DNA of 64,000 bases from Mya arenaria (GCF_026914265.1 NC_069135.1:4729001-4793000), one strand, 5' to 3'. Shown: positions 22,901 to 36,283, counted from the stretch's first letter. Numbers and translations are program-made. Notes: generated by a model from the sequence alone, not told the origin.

Positions 22901-23814
22901 TGAGTCAATTATTTTAGGTTTGAAGTTTGAAATGACAAGGAACATTTGTACGAACACTTATAATAAGAAAAGTACAATCAAAATATGAAGTTAACTAAAC
23001 AAGAGATGAAAACAAGTTGGATGTCGAATGCCTCTATCAATAACGGACAAAAGCAAGTTGCAAGTCGACTCTCATCTGTTTCAAAGGGGCATAAAACAAC
23101 TTATTAAAATCTGCGACCAATGACTTACTCCCAGTTAAACCCAGACGTGTTAGCCATGCTCGTATTGTCGCCGGCAACGTTTGTGCTAAGTTCAATATGT
23201 TCATACTGTTTTAAGTTTTTGTACACGGACGCCAACAACAAAAATTCAATCACAAAACATCGCCTTAAAAATAATAAAATAAGACAGACTAGAATGCCAC
23301 TATTTAATATAAAACAAAACACCATTGGCATGTGAAGCATTATTAAGCGATAGATTCACCAAGACTTTACCCTGTACCTGCTGTTTGCGTGTAAAGACGC
23401 TTCAAGTTATTAGAATATCAAACTTGAATTTATTTCAGTAAGACGCTTATTAACTGCACATGAGGCGGTGCAATGTCCTTCAGCAGTTGTTATTGGAAGG
23501 TTCCCTTCTTAACGGTTCTTATCTCTCCTTTGCTAAGCGACGGGACATCCAGGTCGACGGCAGAAACGTTTCTTGAATAATTGCTCCCACTGTCTACTGT
23601 TTTTACTGAGGTAATGTTGCTGTGCTTTTCAGAAATGCTATAATAACAAATACGGAAATTTGTATGTGTGAGTTTTTACAACTCCATTGTACATTTGTAC
23701 TGCAGTAAATGAACTTGGATAAATAATAATCTCAAACTAAAGAAGAGAAATTTTATTTTTGAATCTAAAATTTCATGACAGACCACAGCGCGATGAGTTC
23801 TCAATGTACAATCA
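19989..23814. other. 5' flank of PLCXD A
   Basis: Intergenic, AT-rich. It contains the degenerate GTTGCTAAGGAAG repeat (20750-21305) and a segment (about 21665-21963) missing from unit 2. A 71-codon plus-strand frame at 23120-23335 recurs in unit 2 but has no recognisable features; its conservation is explained by the recent duplication. Confidence 0.5.
20750..21305. repeat. degenerate short-period repeat, unit 1 only
   Basis: About 25 loosely related words of the type GTTGCTAAGGAAGTCATTGG spaced roughly 15-30 bases apart. Unit 2 has lost about 0.49 kb of it: its sequence jumps from GATGTAGTTAGTTG straight to CTCGCTCAAAA. Confidence 0.75.
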
Positions 23815-23937
23815 CTATTTAATCATGAGCAACAAGTACCAGTGTTTCGGATAATAGAGACAAAGGCAGCTGCATACAGCGGCTGCGATCACGGCTCCAA
23901 GCAGTCCCAAGCTGATCCATAAGACTGCATGCAACAT
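23815..23937 (-). CDS. candidate 40-residue membrane microprotein (unit 1)
   Basis: A 41-codon frame (40 residues) starting MLHAVLWISLGLLGAVIAAA. Residues about 4-27 are strongly hydrophobic with two adjacent Cys-x-Cys steps (VCSCLCLYY), and the tail KHWYLLLMIK is short and basic/hydrophobic. An AATAAA lies on the same strand shortly beyond the stop (about 23755). The unit 2 copy keeps the frame with few replacements, a silent reversal of two Ala codons and one extra residue. The matching segment is absent from the more diverged unit 0. It could be a small transmembrane peptide, the first exon of a spliced gene, or a chance frame preserved by recent duplication. Confidence 0.35.
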   Translation of the reverse strand: MLHAVLWISLGLLGAVIAAAVCSCLCLYYPKHWYLLLMIK

Positions 23938-25427
23938 GTCTTTGCCCTCACTCCGTCACTTCCGGTATCGAACTCGCACCTCGGTACTTTCGCTTTGCTG
24001 TTGCACCGTCTATACTTCTTTTACTCCTTGACACTACACTTCACACAGTGCTGATCTGCTTTCTGAATTCCACAGAGTGAATGAGCATTATAAGAAAAGT
24101 CACCTGATGGTTACAGTTTCGTGTTCCAAGTTGTCTCTTAGCTATCAATAGCTCTCCTTAAAAATCTAAGCCTTGTCCGCTTACAAATCACTTTAATAAA
24201 TTTTCTAGTTCCATAAATATTCCATAAGGGTTGTGTATGTATACTGCAGTTACTTTAATTTCAGAAATAATGAAGATTTTATACACATTGTTCAAGATTA
24301 AACAATCGTGTTTAAATTTTATGTTATGCACTTCATTTGGAAAAAATATTTAAAAATGCATCTTACTTTTGATAAATATGAAACGTTATTACAATAAAAG
24401 AAAAAAAATGTCGTGTACGTCATAAACTTAGCTTACATCAAGCTTAAAAAAAAAATAAAAATACAACAAAACTTATACATCATTGTATGAATTGTTTTCG
24501 AAAATTATAAGTTCAAGGATTGAATGAATCTGTCAAATGTACCGTTATAGCATTACTTTCTAGATACCTTCTTACTTTGTCAGATATGGTAAGTGTCCGC
24601 AACCGTAAACAACCATATCAGCAACAATATAATTTATTACATGTATCAGAACAAGAAAATATCAATTTGAAACTAAAATACTTGCAAGATGGAGATCCGT
24701 TTGTACATTGATAATGTTAAATTCTGTTTTAAGGCTCTCTGGGATCATCAAGAACCATGTGTTTTGTTTTATTCAGATGGTGTCATGTGAAACCTCCACA
24801 TTCAATGACCAACTATTATTTAACAGAAGAAACAGCTTCGACAAGTTTTGTGTTGGAATAATTGAAAAGACAAACGCGAAGAAGAATAATCAATTATTTA
24901 AATGCGAGTATCTGATGTAGTATAAATCACCGAAGTTTATGGGTCTACCAAGTGTGAATATGAGCTGCACCGGCCATATCAAACCATAACCCTTAGTTAC
25001 CTTTCGAAAAGATTGCCTTGTGGATAGAATCACTTCATGAATACATTTGAAGGATCCCATCCGTCTTGCTTGACAAAGTTTTGCATCATTTCAGATACAA
25101 ATGTCTTTAAAATAATTTCAGCTAAGTGTTTATAGTCCTGCATACTAAGGGCATTCGTCCAACTGCGATAATCAATAAAGATATTGAATTAAAACAAAAT
25201 CCCTTAAGCCAGCGCTCCGAACAAGCACATATAGCGCCGACGACGACAAACGACGACATACATAGATCTATAGGCAATCATAAAATAAATGAGATATCAA
25301 CAGATTTTTTGGCCATGGGCATTAGTTGTATCGTCTTTAATAGTTTATTAGTGTGTCAGCTAGCACAGTGGCCTAATTAAAAATGTAATATTTTAAAGTG
25401 TAATAAACAATTGCACAATATATATTT

Positions 25428-28400
25428 CTAAACATAGTTCATTTCTATAACCTTTCTCGTAAAGTCATCCATCTGCATATAGTCCGCCATCGCAATATTA
25501 ACACCTTTTGGTCCTCTCTTCTTTGTCTTTAACCAAGCGAGGGCAGCAGGGTTCGCATTTTTGGCGAGGTCTCCCTTGATACCTCCTGTCAGATGACTCA
25601 TGATGAAGCATGTATCCGGTGGAAGAACACATTGGGCCACATGGAACATCATCGGCTTGCACGTTGACGTCGTCTGCTCAAGGAAAGCCACCATTTTGGT
25701 GACGCTCGTGGTGTGCGGCCATGGTGAGAAGATACAATCGTTTCCTGGCCATAGCTGGCAAAAGTCTCTGGCCATCTGTAAAAGGTAAGATTAAAAATAA
25801 ACATTTTCTATTTCTGTGGTTAAATGAGTGTGTGCCATGGTAAACAGGAAGCAGTTGCCGAAATGATGTATGGCATAATGTTGTACCCAGGGGTTCTAAC
25901 AGCTGACAATTGCCAATCCTGAAAAAGCCCGGGCCTGTTTGAGTGTAAGGGCCCTAAGCAGTGAATCTAAGACTCCTTTTTTAAGTGTTTCTTAAGTCAG
26001 TTATATTCATTTCAATGTCCATACAAAAACACACAACTTGTGCAACAATACAATAACCTGTGGATAAAAAAAATCAATTTTGATTTTAGGGTTAATCTGA
26101 AGTTTAGAACCTCTGAGTACATAGAGCAGCTCAATCCCATCAACTCCACCTTGCATTACTTGTTTACCAACGCTTATACTTAAGGCCTAAAATGTTTGTT
26201 TCGGGGAACGCGTGCGTGACCCTACCACATAAAAGCCGCCGACCTTAGTAAAAAAACAAAACACCATAAACACACTTTTTAAACATAAGCTGTTACTTTT
26301 GCAAAATAATGCGCCATAATAACAACAGTATATGAGCGAATTTGTTGTGCCCAGATATTTTGACACTCCATGAAGTATTTTTTTGTAGAAGAGACCTGAA
26401 TTTCAAGTTAAAATTGTTATTGTTATTATTAAACATAAGTGCTACCATACCTGAAAATAATAAATAATTACATGTAATATTACTATTCATCTAATTCTAC
26501 ACTTTCCACATTCCATTGAGAGCATTTTGACATTCGCAGGGTTAAAAATATCATGAACTGATTCTGGATTCGCATTTGTCAAAACAGCAAATCAGATAGA
26601 CTTTACCCCACCCGTTAATTACAAGCGATTAAGATTCAAAACGTTCAATTATGGCTTTCTTCGTAATGTTGGTGTTAAAATGCATTTGTTTTCCGCACCA
26701 CAGGTGCGACGTTTTATCTTATTTCTTGCATGTATTGATCGTAAATTTCCTGTACTCACACATTGTCAGCCATTTTGTTATTGAAGTATTCCCTAGTATA
26801 CATCTGGACCAAACCCAGCTTACCCTTATAGATAATGATATGTTGGGTCTTGATGAAGAGTTCACAGCACGTCTGATTGTACAACAGCTGTTCTCAAACT
26901 CCCCGAGATCTGCGCACAGACCAGTGACGTAAGCACTTTATAACTAAATAGGTCAAATAGTGCATTCGCACTACACTCTCCCCTGTTTCTTTTGTTCGGA
27001 CCACGCCGAGGGTTGACTGAATACAAGCCAAGTGAACATGAACTAACCCGACCACTGCTTTATGACTGGTCCAATGATCGTTATCTGCACCCTGGGCCTC
27101 ACGGAGATCACTCGAGGTAAATCCCCATATGACTCTCCTATGTCTGCAAACATTGACACTGACCACATCATCCTTTTTCAGGGTCTCAATAAAAACATCT
27201 TACCCTCCAGGACCGCATGTCCTGCTATCTGCTACACAAGGCACTGGCAGAGTAGCCAGTGGACTAGTCTGCACTGCTGTCGGAGAAACCTGAGTATCCT
27301 ACTTCAGAGGCAACTATTGGCGGAGAACACCCTCGGTCAACCGGCTTGCCACAGTTGTCACAGGAATGGTGCTGTAGCTCTGTAATGTATTGAGCACTCG
27401 CTGATCCCCTGTACACAGCCTCGCTCTGCATCACTGAGCCCTCCAACTACGCGATAATATGTGCCCGCTGCGCACTTCCAAATGCGGCAGTAGCCCTAAC
27501 TTCATGACAAAAGCTCCCGGTTGCTGAATTAACGAAGGCGATACCTTCACCAACCTCAGCCTTCTGTGCGGCCATCGAAACTACATCTACTTCCCGGGAA
27601 AATGAACCCCGTTGGTGTCAGTCCTCACGTCATACTTACAACTCCCGCAAGGAACATCTTCAGCTGCAACTCCAGCGACATATGAATTGCAGTGACCAGG
27701 GTGTGGTCTACGAGATAACGCATCTGCATTCCCATGCTTCTTTCCTGGCCGATCCTTCATTTTCATGTTGAACTGAGCCAATTCCTCAATCGAACGAGCT
27801 AGCTGACATTGCGGCTCCTTGAAATTCAACAACCAAGTCAAACTTGAGCTCTCGTTTCGGACCTTGAAAAATCTACCATGAAAATAATGTCTATACTGTC
27901 GAGTAAATCTGACAAGTGCTAACAGCTCTTTTCAGCCCCCTTGTTAGAGCGTAACTGCCGTATGCAACGACATAATCGACACCGTTTTGAATTTGCAGAA
28001 GTTCTGCGCCGGTCGTTAACAAATCCTTATTAAGTAGGTCAAACGCATTTCGCTGTTCCTCGCCCCTCTGGTGCTTGTCGCATAAAGCGGCTCACCTATC
28101 TGAGAGAAATCTTGATAAAGCTCCGGTGAAAGTAAGCATGACACATGAAGCGCTCAGCGTCTTTTGAGCACTCGGGAACGGCCCAGTTAGAAACTGCTTC
28201 AATACCAGCAGAAGTCATAACGTATGTACTGCTACTTACTATTCTGCCGAGAAATTCACATTTCTTTGCTTTTAGTTTCTGACCATGAAGTCTATTACGC
28301 TGCAACGTATGACTTAGATTCTATATGACACCAGCTTGCAACCTCTTCTTCTGAAGATGCAGGGGTTGTTCTGCGAAGACGCTGATTTATGGGCGTGGCA

Positions 28401-31400
28401 TTACCAGGGACGATACCATGTTCAATGTTGATTAATGAACCGAGATAGAGTTCGTCTTTAACAAACACATCTTCATAGGAGGTCAAGAGCTGCGCTAGTG
28501 CAACTTGTTGGTCAGCTGTCAAACGTTCAATAGATGCTTCGAACATACTCTGGGGGGGGGGGGGGTCTGTGGTACCTTGGTTGTTTGATCAGACAAAGAC
28601 TGGGCACTCGTGATTAGTAAATGTGTGTCTCGATCTTCTTGGGCGACTGAGGAGACGGTATGGTCCATTTAATTGGCGGGATAGGCACCAACCCACCACT
28701 TTTACTCTTCTAAGGAGATGGCAACTGTCGCTTGCTTTGACAATACACAGCTTTGCGCATTATCCTACGACCAAACACCTTACCATCTTCACAAGGCTCC
28801 ACATAGTAGTCTGGCACCTCGGAGCTTATGACACAATCTACGTTTGCTAGTGAGTTAGGAGGGATGACACGGAGATTTGCGACTGTCACACGAGCAACAA
28901 TAGGTGCACCCATCTAACCAGAGTTATCTCGCAACCCTCGTAGTTCATGTATGTCATTACCTTGCTTCATGAGGTCCACCACAAAGTACATTTCTTGCTT
29001 AATGAGGGCGACATAGAATGGACCGATATGACAAAGGTTGCCGATTAACAGCTTCAGCAATGAAGCCTTGCATGGACATTTTCCGACCGATTGTGTCGAG
29101 CCTCACGTCACGAAGTTTATTTGGGGGCTTTTTATGCTCTGAGAAAAAGGTCAAAAAGATAGTTACCTCAGCGGCCGATTCGACCATGGCGTTTACTCCT
29201 ACATTACCCATACGTACTGGTATTGTAAACGTCTCATGTAAACGTCAATGTGGTCTCATTAAATGAAACACTGACTGCCGATGGGTGTCTGGTACTGTAT
29301 TGGATGGTACGGTTTAATCAAAAACAAGTTTGCTACTTACCTCTTTTCGCTCTGCTGGGCTTTAGCCGGATTCTTGCTGGATCGAGTATCGGCTCCCTGT
29401 CCCGACCCTGTTGCGTTCAAAAGAAGCCCTTAAACTCTTTCTTGTGTGGACATTCAGCAATCCTATGAGAGACGCTAGGCAACAATGATGTAAGTTGATC
29501 AATGCGGTAATTCAACTGCTTTTGTGCAACACAGTTGTCAAAACCGTCCACCTCAGACTCCATATTGGAATGTATCTAAGATAACAAGGACATACATCAT
29601 TATTGAGCAAGAAGGATGACTTGTCTGTGTTACCTCGCTTAGATTTTTATAACAGAACAATATTAAAATCGCGTTATATTGCTGAATTAACATCGCGAGA
29701 TTCATGGTTAATATAAAAAATATAATATAATTCGGTATTTACGGAACGTGCGCACCAGCGGAAGACGTAGTGTTTAGTGAAAGTTAATAAATATTATGAT
29801 GTAAATACATATTACATCTGTTGGAACAATGGTTCTCAGATCGAGTGTTATTTAACAAAACATTATAAAACTTACAAACTGTTTTCAATACGTGGTTAAA
29901 ATTGGTACGGACTATAGATTGTCTGCTTAATATCAGAGATGAGTCGGTCACCTGAGAGCCAAACTGAGCTTGTTGGCAGGGCTCACAAGAAGTCGAAACT
30001 GTATATTGTGTTCATTAGCAAGTGTCCATATTCATTTGCGTCAAGTACATTTCACTAGCGTGAAACATGGGTAGACCCCCGACAATATTTGCAAGAACAA
30101 TATGCTACCTGACCTACTTAGTAATTGGGGGATGTTGCACTAAACAAACATTTTTGTGGCCATACTTTAACATTTGCTAAAGGCTTATCCTGCTGAGATA
30201 TGTAATGTTCATCTTACAACCTTATCCGGAATTCAACTGACGGAATTTTGACGGACATTCTAATTTACTGCACTGTTGCCACATCCTAAAACTTGAAATA
30301 ACATTATTTGTAGGCATTCATGCCCATACCTTATTGTGATAAATGACGATGACTTGTAGACCATTCTCCCACATCGTACTAAGCGTTAGGTTTTCTATTC
30401 CAACAAACACACACATCTTTTCTCCACATATATCTATCAACTTCTGTATAAGCTCAGTGTGTTTCTCATCAGACATGTCATAGAAATGGTTGAAATCCAG
30501 AATCACTACTTCTTTGTCATGTTCTCTTAGGAAATCGAAAATTTCTCTAACACCATCTTCGACCGAGATCCCAAACAACGTGTGGAGAAAGTGGAACTTC
30601 CCCGTCGTCCGCCGGGGTGCCACCCGGAGGTCAAAATACCTGACGCCGGCGACCAGCTGCTCCCGGAAGCTAAAATCCTGGGACACGCTCCACTTATAGA
30701 TACAGGCCGCACCAATCCTTCCAAGAAATTGCACGAACGGGACGGCATCGGGACCTATCTCGGATTTCGGATCTAAACTGTAGCTGAAGGAATCGTGTGA
30801 GCCTGAAACGACATTTTTTCATGGGTGTATCCAGGATTTCACCGAACGGTTACAGCCTACATATCATTAGCAGAAAATATATTTAATTGGGGATATTTTA
30901 GAAATATCTCGAGTATCATTCTTGTCCAAATTGATGCAAAACCACTCTCATTTCAAGTATTTAATGATAAATTCATATGGCTTAGCACTAAATTAGGGCA
31001 GGTAACCGTGGGCTGGATATATGTTTTTAGTACCCGTTACCCGACCATTACAGTTAAACCGCCTAATGACTTGGGGAAGCTGGTTTAAATAATGTTGAAG
31101 TAAATAATATAAGTATCTTTCGCATGTTTGCGGGGCGGATGTAATAATCAGAAGGAACGTGCGGGAGCCGGAAAGGATTTACTATATATATAATGGTTTC
31201 AGAACTTATCCATCCCTTCTTAATCCGCTAATGAAAACAACGTTTTCTAACAATAGCCTGCCAGAGACTTTGTAAATTGTCATGTCAACAATCACCATTC
31301 TTAGTAGGGACTTGGATTTTTATTGAAGTTCTTGATAGTGTGAAAAACTTTAATTGCAGTTAGAAAACTCTCGTCTCCCTACCTAATAGTTGGTGAGCAT

Positions 31401-31666
31401 ACATGATCCCCAGGGGCCCGAACCGCGGCGATTTCGCCCCTATAGGCTTTCCCCGTCGGTGATAGCACCGGTAACAACCCAAATTCACGCAAACGAGCCA
31501 ATATTTGACACAACGTTCGCTCTAAGAACATTTCCTACTATGTCTGTTTAATAATAAGATACCCACCAGGGATAGCCAATTCCGAGATGCGCGTGTCATG
31601 TAGGGCAACGGGAAGGTTCCCCATCCAGTTTCTTAAGTCAGATCGTCCATCGCCGCTCTCAGCCAT
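25428..31666 (-). CDS. PLCXD-like PI-PLC X-domain protein, copy B (canonical active site)
   Basis: Exons 31567-31666, 30330-30802 and 25428-25775, total 306 residues, the length expected of PLCXD1-3 proteins. It keeps every active-site element I can see: SHDSFSY (His36, Asp37), GVRYFDLR (Asp91, Arg93) and HFLHTLF (His107). The C-terminal GVNIAMADYMQMDDF strand closes the barrel. Start codon, splice phases and exon lengths (100, 473 and 348) match copy C exactly. Relative to A, exon 2 has 13 amino-acid replacements, clustered just after the first catalytic His and around the second. The predicted role is a cytosolic or membrane-associated, Ca-independent-type phosphoinositide phospholipase, by family knowledge. 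It has no signal peptide and no C2, PH or Y domain. A possible AATAAA lies about 79 bases past the stop. Of the three copies it is the best candidate for an active enzyme. Confidence 0.9.
26940..29570 (-). mobile_element. Ty3/Gypsy-type LTR retroelement fossil (copy in unit 2)
   Basis: Duplicate of the fossil at 15190-17880, at the equivalent place in PLCXD B intron 2 and in the same orientation. The same parts are recognisable: gag end, protease, reverse transcriptase, RNase H and the start of integrase. It is broken, with multiple breaks, and no terminal repeats are visible. It was copied with the host segment rather than inserted independently. Confidence 0.8.
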
Positions 31667-34600
31667 TTCACAAGTATTATTTTTAAGAGTCTTGTCAAGT
31701 TTGTAAGTTGACTGCAATTATCCTCAGCTCTTTATGTAGCTGAATATTAAAGAAATTTTAATACAAATAATTCTCATTTCAATTATATAACCTAACACAT
31801 ATATGTAGAAATTCGCCTTAAGCTAAGTTGCACTTATCATTAACATGATAAATGTGATGCATCTTATGCATAGAAACAAAACCGCAACTTCAATTTTTTT
31901 TAGTTAATGCATGAAGCAACATAAAGACAATTGTTATTCTTAACACTACAATATTAACACAATAATCCCATGCACGACAAACATATTATTCAACACAAAC
32001 AATTGTTTTATAATGCCGAATAATAAAGGGTTGGGTGGGCGGGTTAAATTGATTTTTTTAAGTCAACTGACTGCCAAGACAAACCAAGATCGAATGAAAT
32101 CAAAGTGCCGAAAGCACTGATGGACTAAGGCTACATTTAGGGACAAGTTGACAACTAAATTATAAACATTGTCTACTGTTTTTACTGATATCATATAGAA
32201 TATTTCCAAACAAAAAGCATTATAAATTATGTATGTAATTGCTAGTACATTAGTTTTACATATCTCAACACACATTCATGTATCGAAGCTTTGAGAGTGC
32301 TGAATGCGGCCATGCCTTTATAATACTGACAGTCAAGTTTGTTGAATAAAGAAATGTAATAAAACTTATATCCTCGAAGGTTGACATTAACAATGAAGTT
32401 TCTAACTAAATCCTTGGATGCTATCAAAGAAGGGAGTCTGTAAGAAAGTCATGGTTTCAAAGGAAGTCTTTTAAATGCTAAGGAAGTTAGGTGATGTAGT
32501 TAGTTGCTCGCTCAAAATTGTTCAGTAATGTGGTACGATTTCAAACATAAAAAAAAACAAAAAAGAAAATAAGAATAAAAACTGATTCGAGCGATTTCAT
32601 TGTAATTAGAATAACGAGACTGTGATAATGATTACGGCGTTTTACCTCTACGCAAGCTCGGGGAAATTGTTCGATGTTGTCCATATTGAGGGATAAGAGA
32701 AAATAATGTTGTTGTTGTTGTTTTTTGTATCTATATGTACTTAAAACTGTTTCATTCATATAGATTAGTTAACCATGATGTGTTTATCATATGCATCAAC
32801 GTTCGAGTCGCAAATATTTAAATATTTGAAATACGTCGGTAATCTGATTTATTGAGGAACACAAAACGTACTAAAGTTTGCTCAATAATTTCTTATCAAA
32901 TTGTACTGTATTTGCAGATTATTTGAAGGTTCGAATTAGACATACATGTATATTATATATAAACAATGTAACTATCATTTTTTGTCTCATTTTACATGCT
33001 ATCCCCAGTACACATTTCTCAACTTTGAAACTATCCTCAGTACATAATACGACGTTCCCCAGTACAATACTGTGAACATTTCTAAGGGCATATCTTTAAC
33101 AGTTTAAAAGTGACCTTACCAGTTCTTACAATAAAAATAGTTAAGCAAATGCTTGTACAATCCTTCAATTCAAATTGTTTATTTATTCCATATATTACCT
33201 AGAAATAACAATACTTGTCGAAATTCTGTGAGTTTTGAGGTGATCATCTCAGATTTGAAGTAACACTTTTCATGGTCTACTAGATCGTAAGGATTATAAA
33301 GTACTCCATAGGCCAAATTTAGCATTCAGCTATAAGCTCTATTAGTTGTTTCATTTGTGGATACAGTGATAAGCGTTAACACAGAAAGATCTTACCTCTG
33401 GTAAAGAAAACCAATTGCATGTTTGTCTGTTTAGTTATCACTTTTTGAGCTACATCCGGTGTCCGTTCACCCACAATGGATGTGTTATCACGAGAGGAGG
33501 TGCTTTGGCGCTGCAGACTTAGGCCGGAGAGTATTGTTACATGTTTCCTTTACTGGAGAGGGCAACTCAGCGTTCTTATCCACGCAACAACGTGGATGAA
33601 AATCATATTAAGTGGTCTCACAAAGTACACATTGTCACATCGAACATATTTAAGAGTGTCGACTCATTGTTTTAATTAATACTTTGTTTTATTTAACGTA
33701 AAATTACAATGTGGGCGAAGTGTCTGCTAAGTTATTTAGGATGGTAGGATGATTTTCTGAGAGTTTGATTTTACTTTTACTAAGAAATTGATACAAAAGA
33801 TAACAGTATACAATTTAAGTCAATTATTTTAGGTTTGAAGTTTGAAATGACAAGGAACATTTGTACGAACACTTATAATAAGAAAAGTACAATCAAAATA
33901 TGAAGCTAACTAAACAAGAGATGAAAACAAGTTGGATGTCGAATGCCGCTATCAATAACGGACAAAAGCAAGTTGCAAGTCGACTCTCATCTGTTTTAAA
34001 GGCGCATAAAACAACTTATTTAAATCTGCGACCAATGACTTACTCCCAGTTAAACCCAGACGTGTTAGCCATGCTCGTATTGTCGCCGGCAACGTTTGTG
34101 CTAAGTTCAATATGTTCATACTGTTTTAAGTTTTTATACACGGACGCCAACAACAAAAATTCACTCACAAAACATCGCCTTAAAAATAATAAAATAATAC
34201 AGACTAGAATGCCACTATTTAATATAAAACAAAACACCATTGGCATGTGAAGCATTATTAAGCGATAGATTAATCAAGACTTTACCCTGTACCCTGTATG
34301 CGTGTAAAGACGCTTCAATTTATTAGAATATCAAACTTGTATTTATTTCAGTTAGACGCTTATTAACTGCACATGAAGCGGTGCAATGTCCTTCAGCAGT
34401 TGTTATTGGAAGGTTCCCTTCTTAACGGTTCTTATCTCTCCTTTGCTAAGCGACGGGACATCCAGGTCGACGGCAGAAACGTTTCTTGAATAATTGCTCC
34501 CACTGTCCACTGTTTTTACTGAGGTAATGTTGCTGTGTTTTTCCGAAATGCTATAATAACAAATACGGACATTTGTATGTGTGAGTTTTTACAACTCCAT

Positions 34601-34724
34601 TGTACATTTGTACTGAAGTAAACGAACTTGGATAAATAATAATCTCAAACTAAAGAAGAAAATTTTTATTTTTGAATCTAAAATTTCATGACAGACCACA
34701 GCGCGATGAGTTCTCAATGTACAA
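31667..34724. other. 5' flank of PLCXD B
   Basis: Intergenic copy of the unit 1 flank with two sizeable gaps relative to it. Immediately upstream of exon 1 it is nearly identical to unit 1 for several hundred bases. No separate gene is supported other than the micro-ORF at its right end. Confidence 0.5.
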
Positions 34725-34850
34725 TCACAATTTAATCATGAGCAACAAGTACCAGTGTTTCGGATAATAGAGACAAAAGCAGCTGCATACAGCTGCGGCG
34801 ATCACGGCTCCAAGCAGTCCCAAGCTGGTCCATAAGACTGCATGCAACAT
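34725..34850 (-). CDS. candidate 41-residue membrane microprotein (unit 2)
   Basis: Starts MLHAVLWTSLGLLGAVIAAA and ends LLLMIKL. Compared with the unit 1 copy there are Ile-to-Thr and Leu-to-Phe replacements, two silent changes in adjacent Ala codons and a stop shifted by one codon. Hydrophobic core and CSC-x-C spacing are kept. It has the same orientation as the PLCXD genes and lies about 3.1 kb upstream of PLCXD B. Confidence 0.35.
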   Translation of the reverse strand: MLHAVLWTSLGLLGAVIAAAVCSCFCLYYPKHWYLLLMIKL

Positions 34851-35730
34851 GTCCTTGCCCTCACTCCGTCACTTCCGGTATCGAACTCGCACCTCGGTAC
34901 TTTCGCTTTGCTGTTGCACCGTCTATACTTCTTTTACTCCTTGACACTACACTTCACACAGTGCTGATCTGCTTTCTGAATTCCACAGAGTGAATGAGCA
35001 TTATAAGAAAAGTCACCTGATGGTTACAGTTTCGTGTTCCAAGTTGTCTCTTAGCTATCAATAGCTCTCCTTAAAAATCTAAGCCTTGTCCGCTTACAAA
35101 TCACTTTAATAAATTTTCTAGTTCCATAAATATTCCATAAAGGTTGTGTATGTATACTGCGGTTACTTTAATTTCAGAGATAATGAAGATTTAAGACACA
35201 TTGCCCAAGATTACACAATCTTGTTTAAATTTTATGTCATGTTATGCACAACATTTGGAAAAAATGTTTAAAATGCATCTTACTTTTAAAAATATGAAAC
35301 GTTATTACAATAAATGAGAAGAATGTCGTGTAAGTCATAAACTTAGCTTATATCAAGCTTAAAAGAATAAAAAAATCGGGAAAAACGAGTCATCATAGTT
35401 TGAATTATTTAGAAAATTATAAATACAATGAATGAATGAATGAATGTGTCAAATGTACAATTAAAGCAATAGATTTTCTTACATTGTCAGATACGGTATG
35501 TGTCCGTTTGTACATTGATAATATTAAACTCTGATTTAAGGCTCTCTGGTTTCATCAAGTACCACGTGTGTTTTGTTCAGAAGGTGTCATATGAAACCTC
35601 CACATTTATTGACCAACTATTATTTAACAGAAGTAACAGCCTCGATCAGCATTGTGTTGGGATAGTGGAAAAGACAAACGCGATGAAGTGTAATCAATTA
35701 TTTAAATGCGTGTGTCTGAAGTAATGCTTA

Positions 35731-35850
35731 TCACTGAAGTCTATGGATCTACTTGCTTTAACATGAGCTGCATCGAGGTCTATAGATCTACCAAGTTTTC
35801 AAATGAGCTGCACCGAAGTCTATTGATATACCAAGTCTTAATATGAGCTG
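35731..35850. repeat. three copies of a 40-bp repeat
   Basis: The word GAAGTCTATGGATCTAC and variants recur at 40-base spacing (about 35735, 35775, 35815), each followed by ATGAGCTG. Units 1 and 2 have a single copy of the same sequence (about 12975 and 24935), so the expansion is specific to unit 3. Confidence 0.8.
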
Positions 35851-36032
35851 AACTGCTTTATAAATACTCTCTGAAAAGACTGATCCGAAATTCACGTATT
35901 CAACAAGAAAGTCTGATGTTATCAAATAAGCACAAACATTTTATTTGAACTAATATCCTATAAAGTTAAAATAGCTACAGTGTCAGGAGTTGTTTCAAAT
36001 AAAAATAGTAAAGAATGCATGTTTAATTTCCA

Positions 36033-36283
36033 GGCCCCAATTTCTCGAAACTTCTTAAGCTTAACAGGCTTAAGTAGCTTATTTCAATAAGGCAAATTAC
36101 ATTCTTAAAGTGTAATTTGATTAATAAAAAATGGTTTATTGTGATATTCATAATGATAATATCCATCTAAGGCATAAAAAACACTTACAGAATTAAATAT
36201 TACGCAAATTATTGAAAGACAAAAGTAGTGAGCTTAGTTAAACCTGTTATAAGGGAGTTAAGAAGTTTCGAGAAATTGGGGCC
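36033..36283. mobile_element. 251-bp MITE with perfect terminal inverted repeats
   Basis: Begins GGCCCCAATTTCTCGAAACT and ends with the exact complement AGTTTCGAGAAATTGGGGCC. The terminal inverted repeats match perfectly over 26 bases. The AT-rich interior has no reading frame. CCAG overlaps both edges and may be the target duplication. It is present only in unit 3, and its perfect ends suggest a fairly recent insertion. Confidence 0.85.

Larger units (their letters stand above)
12540..24455. repeat. tandem segmental duplication, unit 1
   Basis: About 11.9 kb carrying PLCXD gene A and its flanks, repeated as unit 2 at 24456-35370. Exons, retroelement fossil, intergenic blocks and micro-ORF occur in the same order and orientation. 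The offset changes from about 11,916 at the left to about 10,910 at the right because unit 2 lacks segments. Unit edges are arbitrary, since homology continues from one unit to the next. Confidence 0.93.
24456..35370. repeat. tandem segmental duplication, unit 2
   Basis: About 10.9 kb carrying PLCXD gene B, the second copy of the retroelement fossil, the shared intergenic blocks and the second micro-ORF. It lacks about 0.49 kb and about 0.3 kb present in unit 1. Divergence from unit 1 is uneven: exon 1 is identical over 100 bases, while exon 2 and the adjacent part of intron 2 differ by about 5-7 percent by eye. Confidence 0.93.

Noticed and set aside
23120-23335. 71-codon plus-strand frame conserved in unit 2 (34035-34250), with overlapping minus-strand frames
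   Set aside because: Conservation is explained by recent duplication. The matching unit 0 segment does not keep it, and composition is not protein-like.
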